DNA of 64,000 bases from Corythucha ciliata (taxonomy: Eukaryota; Arthropoda; Insecta; Hemiptera; Tingidae), in contig CM075943.1 of assembly GCA_038030265.1 (NCBI GenBank), positions 2,294,001-2,358,000 on the forward strand, written 5' to 3'. Every line of letters starts with the position of its first letter. The first letter of the stretch is position 1. Shown here one piece after another: positions 48,265 through 60,409 of the stretch. Below the pieces are notes generated by a model that was not told where the DNA came from, ran no database searches, and saw only the letters and a program-made list of their open reading frames with translations. The position numbers and the translations under genes were made by a program.

Positions 48265-49814
48265 TTTAGTTTTTCAGGGAGCCGGCCCTCATTATTGAAG
48301 AAGTCGAACTCGCCGAATGGTTTCGAGTGGTGCAAACACGGTGGGTGTGTTTTAGCAAATCCGATAAATTTGGTTTCAAGTGTCTGACCCATGAAAATAA
48401 TTTTTTAGTGAGGCAACCCTACGAAATTAATTTTTCCGTAAGAATCTTGTGCGAAAATGCCTTTTTTTAAGTGACCCTGACTACAGGTCGGAGCGCCCCC
48501 TCCGTTTTTCTGCTGTTATTTGCTGTAGGATGCAGTTCCAGCATTCATACTCGAGTACTATAATTGAGTGGTAAAAGCGGGGAACTTGACCGCATCGAAC
48601 ACATAAAGCGGTCTGAAAACTGTAAAATCCCCCCCCCCCCTCCAGAAGCTAGCTGTACAGCTTGAAAGAGGTCCGAAACAGGATTTTGCCACCAAAACTT
48701 CGTATGTTTCCCCCCTAAATTGGTTAACAGACTCAAATGAACAACCTACACTGTGGGCTACTTTCAGATTTTGCTCAATTTACTCCATAATATTGTAGTG
48801 GAGGCAAAATTTCAAGTTTACTGGCCAAATTGTCGTTCTATGACACGAAATTGTCCGAGTTACATATTGGAAGGCTACACCGATCCCCGACAGTTTACGG
48901 GAAAATGGCGGAGAGTTTTGAGCCGAAAATCGGGATTTATGGGATCCGATTTACTCCACATTGCAGCCGAGCAATATTGTAGGGCACCTGTCGTTCGTTT
49001 GTGATTGGTGGCGGGGTGTCCAGTATAGCAAGAGTGAGGGTAAACAGTATTCAACCCTGTAGGATTTCTTCCATTCAATGGTATCTAGGGGTGGGCAGGT
49101 GCCACCCTCTGACTACGCCCATGTAATCGATAACTCAACAGCTAGCCTTCGTTCTCAGCTATGGAAAGCCCTGTATCCCTGTCATTCATTTCTTCAAAAA
49201 GAAACAAACTCTACGCCAAATTCATTGCATTTTTCGTCATGCCAAATTAAGTTGTAATTTTATGTTTTAGTGCCAGATAATGAGTACTTTGAAATCAAAT
49301 ATGGGTGGAGGAAGGCAGTTGGGGTTTATTTTAACCCCGGAATAAAATAACACTTCAACACATAAATGACTTCTTAAACAGTTGATAATTTAATCACGCC
49401 TAATGAGGCATACGCGGACAAAGAAGCTATTCATTGTTATCACGGTGAACAATCAGCAAAATTAAATTATATGCGTATTTTTAAGCTTATTATAACAAAA
49501 TCTAGACAGCATGAATCATTATTTTATCCATCAAGGTTCAGCCAGTTAAATAATAAAAACACAAAAATTAATATCACAGATTAAAGAGATCACCACTTTT
49601 GTCCGTATTGTCCTTTTGACACAAAAAATTCTACCAGCTCTATAGAAAAAGTGATGTTTACCAAAAGAGGTACGGCTACTTTGATAGAATAACAATCTTA
49701 AATTAATGAATGCTACGTAATGAACAACAAAAGTTGAATTATCGTTCATTGTCGTGCACACTGAGTTTTTTGCCCCTCCCCAAACGTCAAGTTACGACTT
49801 GATGGTCGGCCCTC
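48265..49814. other. Downstream region of TAK1
   Basis: About 48290-48480 holds CCGCGAAATTGG-family units, and 48628-48640 is a C run. A hAT-type right end (GACTACGCCCATG near 49110) has no matching left end. The probable TAK1 3' untranslated region lies at its right side, with a minus-strand AATAAA candidate at 49325-49330. No gene was seen. Confidence 0.4.
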
Positions 49815-52800
49815 TCATGAGGGCATATGAGAATGATGAACAACCACCCATTCGTCACTTCCTGAGTTATTAGACGGTTGCCTACTCCCCAATTGTTGTT
49901 GAAGACTTTCCTTAAACTGCAAAAGACTTTCCTAAAAGAATATTACCCAATTAATTCTTACAGTGTTTGATAGGCAACTTCAAAGATGGATCACCAACTT
50001 TTTCACTTTGAAGTCGTCGAATGTTTTCTTGCTCGGAGTCGGTTGAAAATGAGAGCTGTTCGTTTAATTCAGTTAGTTTTTGTTTCATGAAGGCCATTTT
50101 CGTCTGAACTCGAAGATACTCAGACGCAAGCTGTTTCCCACAAAAACGTAATTGGTAAGCTCAGCAATTGCCCCCTCCCCTCCAAATTTTTACTTGTTTG
50201 TGGTCTTCGTAGATTTTTATTGATTCCTCAGACTCAGGATCCGGAGGAATGGGTTGAAGCTGTGGATCAAGCATTGTGTAATATATGTTGTCAAGCTGTC
50301 CCTGCTGGTTTCCTGAAACATACAATTTTAATTATCGGCGACACCGGTGGAAAAGGTGTTATACACGAGATTTATAAACTCGCTAAACTCATAAAAAATA
50401 CAGTACCGAGCAAGTTTTTAACATAAAAAACCATATTCATAGGAGTAAAATAGCACTCTATTAACGAAAAACACTCACGACTAAAAATGTAAACCGATCT
50501 GCTTTCAAGAGAACACCATCTGAAATCACACATTGCTGGGTTTCGCTAGTATGTGTGTATATTGAGGAGAGTTCCGCAATTTTTCAATCTCCGCACCACC
50601 CAGGCCAAGGAAGAAGACCACACTAAACTAAATCGGTTCTCGTGACTCACAATTCTTAACATAGCTCTCCGATCCTTCCCGCCGATGTGTCGCGTTTTTA
50701 CCCCGAACTAAACATTCACCCATTCCTTTTCCATTCGCCAGCTCCACTATTTCATCGCTTAACTCGCTAATACCCCCCCCCCCTCCAACGTAAGAAAAGT
50801 TGTATTCAAAACAATGCACAAATTAATTGTGTATCACTTGTATACTCACTTCCAAATAGAGGGAGGAGAAGGGGGATTAACGCGTGAACTGAGGCTGGCT
50901 TGGGCGGGGGGGGGGATCTGGCTACTCCGTATGAAACTCGTGTAAAAAGTAACAAAGTAAATACATACATTAGGAAGAAGAACAAATACCGGAACAAAAA
51001 TAATAAATCCGTGACTACCAGTTAAACAGCAAAGATTTATTTTAACGTTTGCCCTAGAATTTATTTGATTGCTCTAAAATTTCTACCGCTTGGCTCTGAC
51101 TCAAAAAACTAACAGGCAGCTGTAACAGTAATTCGTCCGAAGGTTTAATGAAGGATGAAGCGATGAAGGGGCCGTCAATTTTAGGGGAGACTGTATCCCC
51201 GTTCCCATCAAAAACGAAATCTCATACATTCACATTAGTTTAGAATAACAAAAAATACGGTGGTGGGGACATTAGTCCCCGGAGGTCATGGTCTCTGGAT
51301 CCCCGACCACTTACATGAGACAAACCACCGGACACGGATTTTCAGGAAAAAAGTGATTGCTAGGGATCAACACTTGTTGCCATATTTGACTTAATCACAA
51401 GCTTTTGTGTTATTTTCTAAAGCACCCACTTGAACAATGAAAAATTAAAATAGTCATACTTGTCTAAGGGTGCGATCATAGCGAATCACCTTTACTGCGA
51501 TACCTCGATGAGCGATGCCCCGATGAAACCGCAATGAGGAACAAACATCAATAATTGTATGGGACTGTTTATAGTGAAGCACCTTCATGCGATGTGATCT
51601 TCGATACATTCACTATAAACAGTCCCATGCAATTATTGATGTTTGTTCCTCATCGCGGTTTCATCGGGGCATCGCTCATCGAGGTACCGCAGTGAAAGTG
51701 ATTCACTATGAACGCGAACGCACCCTTACGATATCGTGCCACCGTAGACAGTAACTTATTTGTCCTATAGCTCTGGGCCTTCTTAAAGCCGGGTTTTCCT
51801 AGCAGCACAAAACGCTTAGCGCAGAGTGTTTTAAATTTATTTCTAGTTACCTACATGTTTAATTTCCATCTGCAAAAACAATGTAAAACACGCTGCGCTG
51901 AGCGTTTTGCGCGCTAGTAAAATCCTGTTTAATAACTCCTTATTTTATAAAGATGACCGAAATCGTCGTTTCGAGGTTGCCAACAGAGTTAATTTTTTTT
52001 TTTCTGGCAGATGAGACAGCAAAATTATGGTTTCTGAATGGGTAAGTGTACCAAACTCGAGCTACGACCAACAGTGGTTCTCAGCCTCGTTCGTTACAAT
52101 GTACGAAATGGACGGCTAAAATAGGACGATGCCTTGCATCGTATGGGGGGGGGGGGATGAACTTGAGAGAGGGACGCCATGCATTACACTTACCATTAAC
52201 GTTCCGACAGTTGTTATTTGCAAGAGACTTGTTTTTGCTGTCACTATCACCATTGACCATACGATTATCAGTGCTTTCGGCCTCATCCACACTATTAACG
52301 TCGTGATCGTTGTCAACGCGTGTAAAATCCTGGTTGTTACGAAAGTCGTTAATGAATTTCAAATTAAAACACAGGGACGATGCTAACGATCGGATTTACT
52401 TGAACGTCAATGAACAGAGGTTGCATTGCTAAACTAGGGTTCTGAGGTAAAGTCTTGTGACTAGGTGCTCCTGTAAAAACAAATAATTTAGTAGATATTT
52501 TCTATTATCGAAAATTAAACTCACGTAGTTCTTCTAAATACGAGTCAGGAATGTGCTCATCTATGGAATTTGTACAATCTTCTTCCTCAAAAATAACGCT
52601 TTCCTCACTATCTCCTATCCGAAAATTAAATAAAATTCAAATGGGGCCAAAATGGAAAACGCAATAAACCATCAGAAAAGTGCTTACCAAATGTGGAGCG
52701 GGTTTCGAAGTCCAGGGGTACGTCGTAATTTCTAAAAAATGGTAACAATTTTTCCATGATGTTAACTACTTCCTCCATTGAGGGTCTAACAAGAGGATCT

Positions 52801-55800
52801 TTGTTCCAGCACCTGGTGAATTCAACATTTTTTTAACAAGTCAATCCAACTCTGAATTTATTCCATAGAATACCGACCGTGTATATAATATTTCGATAGG
52901 TTTGGGACAGTTGATTATAAGCGGTGGCCGAGTTCCTGTGTGAACAGCCCACATGATGCTGTACGGTGAGCAGACCACGTCAACGAACGGCTTTCTCCGA
53001 CTGAGTATTTCCCACAGAATGATACCCCAACTGTATACGTCGCATTTTTCGGTGTATTTGGAGCCTAAATTAAATTCGAGAAGTTGAAAGTGAGCGACGC
53101 AAACAGAAGGGAATATATATATATTACTTTCAAACACTTCAGGAGCCATCCAAGCGGCGCTTCCTTTGTTGTTGGTCATGAGGGTCTTCTTTTCACAAGC
53201 CGTACCGAAGTCGCATATTTTTAGTAAAGTTCCTCCATTTACCAGCAGTAAATTTGGGGGTTTCAAATCCCTGACAAATACGAAGTTTAAGCGTTACTGG
53301 TGGAAGGAGGAAAAATAAATCCTGGAGGCCTTCATCTCACCTACCTGTGAATGAGTGCCGGCGTTAAACTGTGTAAATATGCGACACCTCTTGCGCACTG
53401 CAGAGCCCAACTGATTGCATGCCCGGCCGTGTAGGGGACTTTTGCATTTCCGTGTAGAACTGGGAATAGTTTATAAAATGTACAATCTTGAAATCTTGAA
53501 GTTTCAGCACAGATCATGCAACAGGCACAATTCATTTTACAAGCTATTTTCACTGGCCAAACAGAACATACTACCAAGCCCCCTGCCACTTTTTGTATAT
53601 CTGCTTCCAACACAAATGAAGTGCTTTCACGCTTTTGTGCTTGCATGAAGGGTTCGTTCAGTGGCCAAACAGACGGTGTAATCAAGGTTTCAAGTAATCA
53701 TGGAGAAATTAGTGGACAGGGCGTGAAATATTTACAAATCTGACAAGAATCAGGGCTAACAATAAGTAGGTACCTATGACATTGCCAGTCTAGAGGCTAA
53801 ATATCCGCAAACATTGTAAGCGGTGGCCAAACAGTCGAGATTCGATGGATATTTTTCATTGTAAGTTTCGATATGCCGTTTCGTCTATTTTTATATTTTG
53901 ACCATTCTTGCCAAAATGAGATGGGTGTATTTTTTGGCCAACTTTCTCAAAGCATTCCGATTTGAGCCAAACTCGGTTTATGAATCCCTCACATCATGAT
54001 TAGCTGACGAGTTCCCGGCCTGGACGCCTCCGAGGCCTCTCAAAGTGGCCAAAAATTAACGTTTTGAGCCATTTTTTGACGTGTTTCGATTTGCGCCGTA
54101 CACTGTTTATTTTGAATTATTATCCAAAATTATGAAAATAGTTATACAGGGTGTAACAGGAAAATGGGGCATAATTGAAATGGGTGATTCTACATCTACA
54201 TCACATGTGGGTCAAAAATACCTATATGATGGTCCGAATATCAAACGATTCTGAAAAATCGCAGTTTTCCTGAATTTCGATGCATCAGGCGTTTTCTTCA
54301 AAACTCGGTCGGTATCTTAGCAACCATTGAGCCTAGGAAAATGTCAAGGACACCGTTGGAAAGTGCACAAAATTCCTTTTAAAATGATCGTAAAGTTAGT
54401 TTGTGAAATTTGGACGTCCCTAACGCTCGGCTGAATAGCCGATTCCTTGAATTTCTCTATTCTTGCTTGTTATTCAGCCAGCTGTCATTTTACAGACAGC
54501 ATTCGGAGGAAGTGTAGGACTTCACGAAAAACTTATACAATTATTAAGCTTTCAAATGACCTGCTTGGTTCGAGATTTTGTCTTTATTCTTTCTGAGATA
54601 CAGTTCGAAATACTTGAAAACTCGTCTGAAATGTTTGGAAACAAACGTTTGCGATTGCCCTCGAACGGGAAACAATTTGCTTCCAAAAGCTCTTTGCGAG
54701 CCTTTTCGGTGAATTTTTCTCTCATTTAAGATTGCCGAGTCCGGTTACCTTGCTCGACCAACACCAAAAAAGGCCATACTAAGTGCTTGAAACGGCAGGT
54801 CACTGCTCAGAACCTGGGTGGCTCGGTAGGATTCAAGGGTGGAATCCCTCACCAAGCTAAGTGGCATGAAGAGCATTTTTTAAAACGATTTTTTTCCGTT
54901 CTATGGCAATCGCAAACACGCATACGTTTCCAAACGATTTAGACAGGGGCTTCATGTATTTTGAAATGTAGCTCCATGAAATGAAGGACCAAACCCCGAA
55001 CCAAGTACGTCATTTGCAAGCTCACTAATTGCAGAAGTTTTCCCTTAAGTCCTACTCTTCCTTCGAGAGCTGTGGGTAAAATGACAGCTGACTGAATGTC
55101 AAGTAAGAATGGAGAAATTCAAGGAATCGGCTATTCAGTCGAGAGTTAAGGGCGTACAATTTTGCGATTGATGCATTGACAATCAGGAAAACTGTGATTT
55201 TTTCAGAAACGGTTGATATTCGGACCATGGTCTACAGTCATTTTTGACCCACATGTGATGTAGAATCACCCATTTCAATTATTCCCCATTTTCCAGTTAC
55301 ACCCTGTATAGCATTTTCCATTCAACACACCACACCATAAACACCCCCGCTCCATAAACATATATTTTAATTCAGAGAGGACGTGTGAAAAATCTTACAC
55401 CCCACGCTGATAAACTTATGAAATTTGGTTTCTCACACAACGTAAATCCACAATATTGTGGCTTGAAGAAGCCAATGCCAAGGAATTTTGTTTTTAACAA
55501 GCGAATGTCTGCGAAATTGGGTTTTGAAGAATCCAAACCCATAAAATTGTGTTTTTGAAAGAGCACAAATCCTCAGAATTTGAATCAGCCGAATCCACAA
55601 AATTAGATTTTGAAAGAGCGAAATACGGGTTCAAAATCGCCCGAATTGCGATCTTTCGTTTTCGGAAGAGCCAAACGTTTATGATTGGGTTTGGATGTGA
55701 GCAAAAATGTCTGTATTTTCGGTCAATCCTCCCAATGTGTTATCACGTGAATAAAGCGTTTTGGTTTATTATTAGACCAGTCAATATAGACACAAAAATC

Positions 55801-58800
55801 GGGGAAAATCGCAAACATGCATGTAATTGATTTTTTTGTTGCATGTTGTTAGGACCAATGAGAGCAGTTATTACTCAAGTTTGCAATCCTCAAAACCTTG
55901 TGCTCAACTCATGGCACTCGAAAAACTAAGAAATTGCGTCACTTTTTCTGCTTTTTTAAACAAAAATTCCAGAAGAAAGAGTTTTTCGAGCATAACCACA
56001 GTATACATTGTTAAAGCCAACTTAATTTGCTATAATTTAAGCCATGCCCGAGCATCCTGGGTCTGTTAGTTCAGGAAATACAGTCAATCAACAAAATACC
56101 TAATCTCGCCAAAAAGCGAGATTTTATTGGTAGGGTAATTTTTCAAGACCCGTAGCACTCAAATACACGGTGATTGGTACTTGGGTGAACAAAATGAGAG
56201 GTGTGATTGTACACCAAAAATGCAACAAAAAATTTCTTATGACCTAAGGACAAATTTCCATTTCTAGTTCAGATAATCAATTTGTTGTTTTTTAACACAT
56301 CACGGGTTTTGGCAACAAAAACATCTGTAACATGGGAAGTAAGCGTCCTAGGTTAAATCCAACGACACCACTGAAAAGAGCACTCTTTTTTTTGTGTGAG
56401 TAAAGACATTTTGTCTAATGATAGCGAAAGATTCTTTGAGTAAACTGGGAAAATATCAGGATGTTTTTAAAAATGTCAGTTTTTGACAACTGTTCAAAGC
56501 TAGACTACGTTAGCCATGGTGCTCCCAGCACCTGGCAAGTTCCTCTAAAACTGTATGAAGTAACTCAGTTTAATACTTCATGCTTATTTTACTCCTGTCC
56601 TTTGCAATTTCTTGATAAAAATCCATTGTTATACCAAAAAATGAGGCAATTAGGCCCATTTTGAGTGCCTACAAGAAGATCAAGAGCCATTCCCAAAACT
56701 TTTTTTGGCCTAATTCAATTTTCCTATGCTAATCTATGAGGACAGACAAATAAAAGTGGAATAAGCTGAAAAAAATTTCTTGAAATAGCTTTCGTATCTT
56801 CTTTTAGGCACTCAAAATGGGCCTGATTGCCTCATTTTTTGGTATAACAATGAATTTTTCTCAAAACATTGCGAAGGACAGGAGTAAAATAAGCATGAAG
56901 TATTAAACCAAGTTACTTCATACAGTTTTAGAGGAATTTGCCGGGCGCTGGGAGCACCATGGCTAATGTAGTCTAGCTTTGAACAGTTGTCAAAAACTGA
57001 CATTTTTAAAAATATCCTGATATTTTCCCAGTTTACTCCAAGAATCTTTCGCTAACTTTGGAAAAAGTGAACTTATTCACACAGAAAAAAGTGTGCTCTT
57101 TTCATTGGTGTCGTTTCATTGGTGTTAGGTTGGATTTAACCTAGGACGTATGCTTCCCAAGTTACAGCTGTCTTTGTTGCGAAAACCAGTGAAATCGGAC
57201 CCTAGGTCATAAGACAATTTTTGTTGCATTTTGGATGTTTAATCAAACCTATTGTTTTGCTCAACCAAGTACCAGTCACCCTGTCCTATAGAATATCCAC
57301 GTGAAAATAAATTTTAGGCAATAGCGTCAGATTCAAATTGAGCTACTGCCTAAGAATTATTCTCGCGTGGATATTCTGTAGGACCATTATGTTTGAGTGC
57401 TACGGGTCTTGAAAAATAACCCTATCAATAAAATCTCACCTTTCGGCGATATTACATAATTCTTGATTGGCTGTATCTCCGAAAATAACAAACGTAGGAC
57501 TCTCGGACTGGGCTTAAATTGTAGCAAATTTAGTTGGCTTCAACAATGTATACTGTGGTCGTGCTCGAAAAACGCTTTCTTCTGGTATTTTTGTTTAACA
57601 GCCTAAAAAATTGACGGAATTTCGTGGTTTTTCGAGTGCCACGAGTTGAGCACAAGGTTTTGAAGGTTGCAAACTTGAGTATAAACTGCTCTCATTGGCC
57701 CTAACAACGTGCAAAAGAAAAAACAATTACATGCATATTTGCGATGTTTGATGTTTATATTGTCTGGCCTATTTTTTTACATCCCACCCTCAAACTTTTT
57801 CTGTGTACGATTTTACAAGTCTAGGTCCGCCGTATGGGTCATATCTTGCCCCAGGATTGCTCGAAAAAACTTGTTCTTGCGCACATAGACTCCATTTGGG
57901 ATCTAGTTGGTCCTAACCTAGTTGATCAGTTTGATCAACTAACTCCCTGGGTTTTTATGGGCCGAAAGCGGGTCCAAAATGGGGGTTTTCAAAGGTTTTG
58001 AGATCATAAGGGTGTCGATTTTCATGTAATTTCAAGCCGGATTTGGCTACATTCATGAATAATAAACCCATGTGTAAAATTTGCAGCATTTTTCCCGTAT
58101 GGGCGAGTGTTACTTCTTCCCACAATTACTTGCTTTGATGTCGTCTGACACAGACCCACAAAATGTTTGTCACGTCCAATGGAGGCAGACCATTTTTCCA
58201 TTAGTCAGTTAAGCTTGGGTTTCCTAGGAAAGCGGTGCCGTATTAATGCGGTAGAAAACATCCCTTTTAAATCACGCCAGTAGTTGCCTGGGGAATGGTC
58301 AACTGGCATGATTTAAAAGGGGATGTTTTCTACCGTAATATTACGGCACCACTTCCTAGGAAACCCAAACTTTATTAGTGAATTTTAGCATCAGCTCCGC
58401 TAACGCAAACGTAAACGTAAAATCATGCGTTGCTAGGTTATGAAACAACTGAGTGGGTGAAATTTTGAATATAAGGTATAAGGTTACCGGATCGTTTATC
58501 GCAAAAGTGCTGAAACACTCTATTATCGATTTAATGGGCTAAGCGAGATGAGTGCACAATAAAAATGGTTGAACTTTTTACGTCTCTGGACTTCGGCCTA
58601 TTAGGCATTATCTCAATGCCTGAATACAACCGAGCAAAGTGAAAAATAATAGAAAATTTTCCCACAATGCCTGGGCATTTCCCACGAATTATTGCGATGT
58701 CTGAATTCCCATTTGCCGGAGAAACAACCATTTTGGACTTGATGGGTCATCGATCACAGCAGACTGCTGAACAATCGAAATTCAAGAAAGGTGCGTTGTA

Positions 58801-59372
58801 CTATACCGGCTCTCTTAAAACACACTCAGTTCAGGCATATATTACACAAAATCACGGTGCTAGGAGCTTAGGAAAACATCGGAACTGTGTAATATAAGAA
58901 TGCCCACAAAGCACTGTGCATAGAAAACGGAAATAACATAGGTACCAATAAATTCATGGCCCATCTTTTCCGAGTTAATATCACTCACAATTGAAAACAG
59001 GACATTATTCAACTGGCTTACCATTGTACAAGGAACCATTCTCGGCGATTTCCATTACCAAACAGACGGGTTCAAGACACGCCGCAAACAATTTGATGAT
59101 ATTCGGATGATTGACCCTCGACAATTGTTTAACTTCCACTTTAAGCGAGTTTTTCTCTGCTTCGGTCTCGATGATTTTGACTGCAACCAGTTGATTTCGC
59201 CATAACGCTTTTTTCACGATACCGAATGAGCCTTTGCCAACTATCTGAAAGATTCAACAGCAACATAATCGTGCATTTTCAAACTCTTGCAACCAAGGAA
59301 CCGTACTTCGAGAAACTTTATTTCTTGGTACTCGTCATAACTCAAGTTCTCTAGTGAAGGTATGCGTGCCAT
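49815..59372 (-). CDS. Tak1: MAP kinase kinase kinase TAK1 (MAP3K7)
   Basis: A cytoplasmic kinase which, with TAB partners, activates JNK/p38 and NF-kB (IMD in insects) signalling. Exons (minus strand): 59372-59307, 59244-59022, 53459-53345, 53270-53128, 53064-52878, 52812-52688, 52614-52525, 52470-52400, 52329-52194, 50312-50194, 50130-49999 and 49931-49815, giving 507 codons plus stop. The kinase domain (about 20-285) has the glycine loop GKGSFGIV (25-32), K45 in VAVKII, HRDLKPPN (D136), DFG (155-157), the activation segment [16 protein letters not shown] with the two threonines corresponding to the family's phosphosites, and TGTRPPLI. The diagnostic C-terminal part is present: [20 protein letters not shown], then a coiled coil ([19 protein letters not shown] ... 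[20 protein letters not shown]), as used for TAB2/3 binding. Exons 8 and 9 (linker) are the least conserved and least sure. Donors of introns 5 (GTCGGT) and 11 (GTTGGT) are weak but are the ones that keep the alignment. Intron 2 is 5.6 kb and made of palindromic elements. Confidence 0.93.
51465..51728. mobile_element. 264-base inverted-repeat MITE in TAK1 intron 9
   Basis: It begins TAAGGGTGCG and ends CGCACCCTTA. The arms are about 105 bases and match closely (CGATGAGCGATGCCCCGATG against CATCGGGGCATCGCTCATCG; TTGTATGGGACTGTTTATAG against CTATAAACAGTCCCATGCAA). No clear target duplication is seen. Confidence 0.85.
51787..51930. mobile_element. 144-base imperfect inverted-repeat MITE
   Basis: The left arm GTTTTCCTAGCAGCACAAAA with CGCTTAGCGCAGAGTG pairs with the right arm reading, in reverse complement, ATTTTACTAGCGCGCAAAAC with GCTCAGCGCAGCGTG. 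The arms are diverged, so it is older than its neighbour at 51465. It lies in TAK1 intron 9. Confidence 0.7.
54145..55308. mobile_element. Long-armed inverted-repeat element, TACAGGGTGT ends
   Basis: The ends TACAGGGTGTAACAGGAAAA and the complement of TTTTCCAGTTACACCCTGTA are flanked by TA. The arms run inward roughly 540 and 420 bases (for example GATTCTACATCTACATCACA against the ATGTGATGTAGAATC side; GGCTGAATAGCCGATTCCTT against AAGGAATCGGCTATTCAG). The middle is short and no transposase remains. Ends and target site match the element at 26495-27909, but the body differs. It lies in TAK1 intron 2. Confidence 0.8.
55370..55700 (+). repeat. CGAAATTGGGTTTTGAA-type array
   Basis: Units such as TGAAATTTGGTTTCTCACAC, TGCGAAATTGGGTTTTGAAG and CCACAAAATTAGATTTTGAA are spaced about 35 bases, in the second short-period family. 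It lies in TAK1 intron 2. Confidence 0.7.
55773..57771. mobile_element. 2.0 kb palindrome in TAK1 intron 2
   Basis: The outer ends pair from GACCAGTCAATATAGAC (left) with the complement of ATATTGTCTGGCC (right), each next to a TA. Arms of over 900 bases meet near 56690-56800. Conserved blocks include TGTGCTCAACTC/GAGTTGAGCACA and CCATGGTGCTCCCAGC/GCTGGGAGCACCATGG. Two mirrored frames (56461-56664 on plus, 56812-57003 on minus), sharing [11 protein letters not shown] and FYSCP, are one sequence seen on both arms. The right arm carries a 100-base insertion (57284-57383). Confidence 0.85.
57284..57383. mobile_element. 100-base hairpin element nested in the palindrome
   Basis: It starts TCCTATAGAATATCCACGTG and ends with the complement, CGCGTGGATATTCTGTAGGA. 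Inside, AATTTTAGGCAATAGCG pairs with CTACTGCCTAAGAATT. The left arm of the surrounding palindrome lacks it at the matching position (near 56165-56180), so it inserted after the palindrome formed. Confidence 0.8.
57830..58075 (+). repeat. Dispersed repeat, copy 2
   Basis: The counterpart of 29346-29611, in the same orientation. It lacks a short internal piece of copy 1 (around GGATCCTTATTTGGGATAGG). It lies in TAK1 intron 2. Confidence 0.75.
58213..58370. mobile_element. 158-base inverted-repeat MITE
   Basis: The ends are GCTTGGGTTTCCTAGGAA and the complement of TTCCTAGGAAACCCAAAC. The arms of about 65 bases match through GTAGAAAACATCCCTTTTAA against TTAAAAGGGGATGTTTTCTAC. The loop is about 30 bases. 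It lies in TAK1 intron 2. Confidence 0.85.
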
Positions 59373-60405
59373 TCTTCCTTCGCGTTTGTTCAAGGGCTAC
59401 ATGAATCGGTCGAAAAACATTTTAAAAATAATTTCCATAAATACGGAGAAAAACAGCTGAAAATAGGATCTCCTCAAGACTATCAGTTTACCATTGATAA
59501 CATGTTCTGAAACAAATTTTTTGATGAGTGGCGGGGGAGTATTTTACAGATGAGACGTCATGAGTTCTAGGAACAGCCACAATCATTCTATGTTCACTAC
59601 AGACAGATTTGCTATTGAAACGATTTTTTCATTGATCCAATTCCTTAAATTTTACCTGAAACAAAATCAAGATGAGTGATTTTAGTGTATTGTTATGGTT
59701 AATGTGAGTAAACGGTAATTTGCACATGTATCGGGAAACGTGTACATTTTCTTTGGAAAATGTGCTCATTTTCACGGGTGACTGTGTACAATAAGCCGGC
59801 TAATGTGCAGATTTACCTCACATTAACCTTAAAATATACATGTAAAAAGTATGTTGAAAAACAGGTGATTCAGGCCTATAGAACAAGGGTCGGCGGCACT
59901 TAAGCTCCAAAAGAAAATTGAGGTGAACCAAATCTAGTTTCGTGTAAGTGATGAAAGCCTACGGGTTTTGAGCCTTGGAAAGACCCATTCTTCGGGTTGG
60001 CTCTTACATAAAGACCCAATTTCGCGGATTTGTCACTTTATGACTTTACGGAAACCCAATTTTGCGGGTTTGGCTATTTAAAGAACTATTTTCGGCCTTG
60101 TGGCTCCTGTAGTAACACGATGCCGCCGGTTTGGATCTTTCAAAAACAAAATTTCTCGAACCTTTCACCAATTTCGCGGAGTTGCCTCCCTTTTGAAAGG
60201 TCAAATTCACGGATTTCAGCAGCAGCTTTAAATCGAAATTTCCACGGTGTTGGCCCTTGAAGAACAATTTATCGGATCTTTTCTCTTGAAAAAATAATGA
60301 AAAAATTGCGGGATGGCACCCTAAAAGCAAATTCTGTAAGGGTGCGCAGACGCTAGACTTAATATAGCAGGTTTTTCCACAAACCTTTTCTTTTTTTTTT
60401 TTTTA
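59373..60405. other. Upstream region of TAK1
   Basis: It should contain the TAK1 promoter and 5' untranslated region at its left side. About 59940-60290 holds reverse-oriented CGCGGATTTG-type units of the second short-period family. No gene was seen. Confidence 0.45.
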
Positions 60406-60409
60406 CTTC

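Noticed and set aside
56461..57003. Paired frames sharing [11 protein letters not shown] on opposite strands
   Set aside because: They are the two arms of the 2 kb palindrome, one sequence read twice; no family is recognised.
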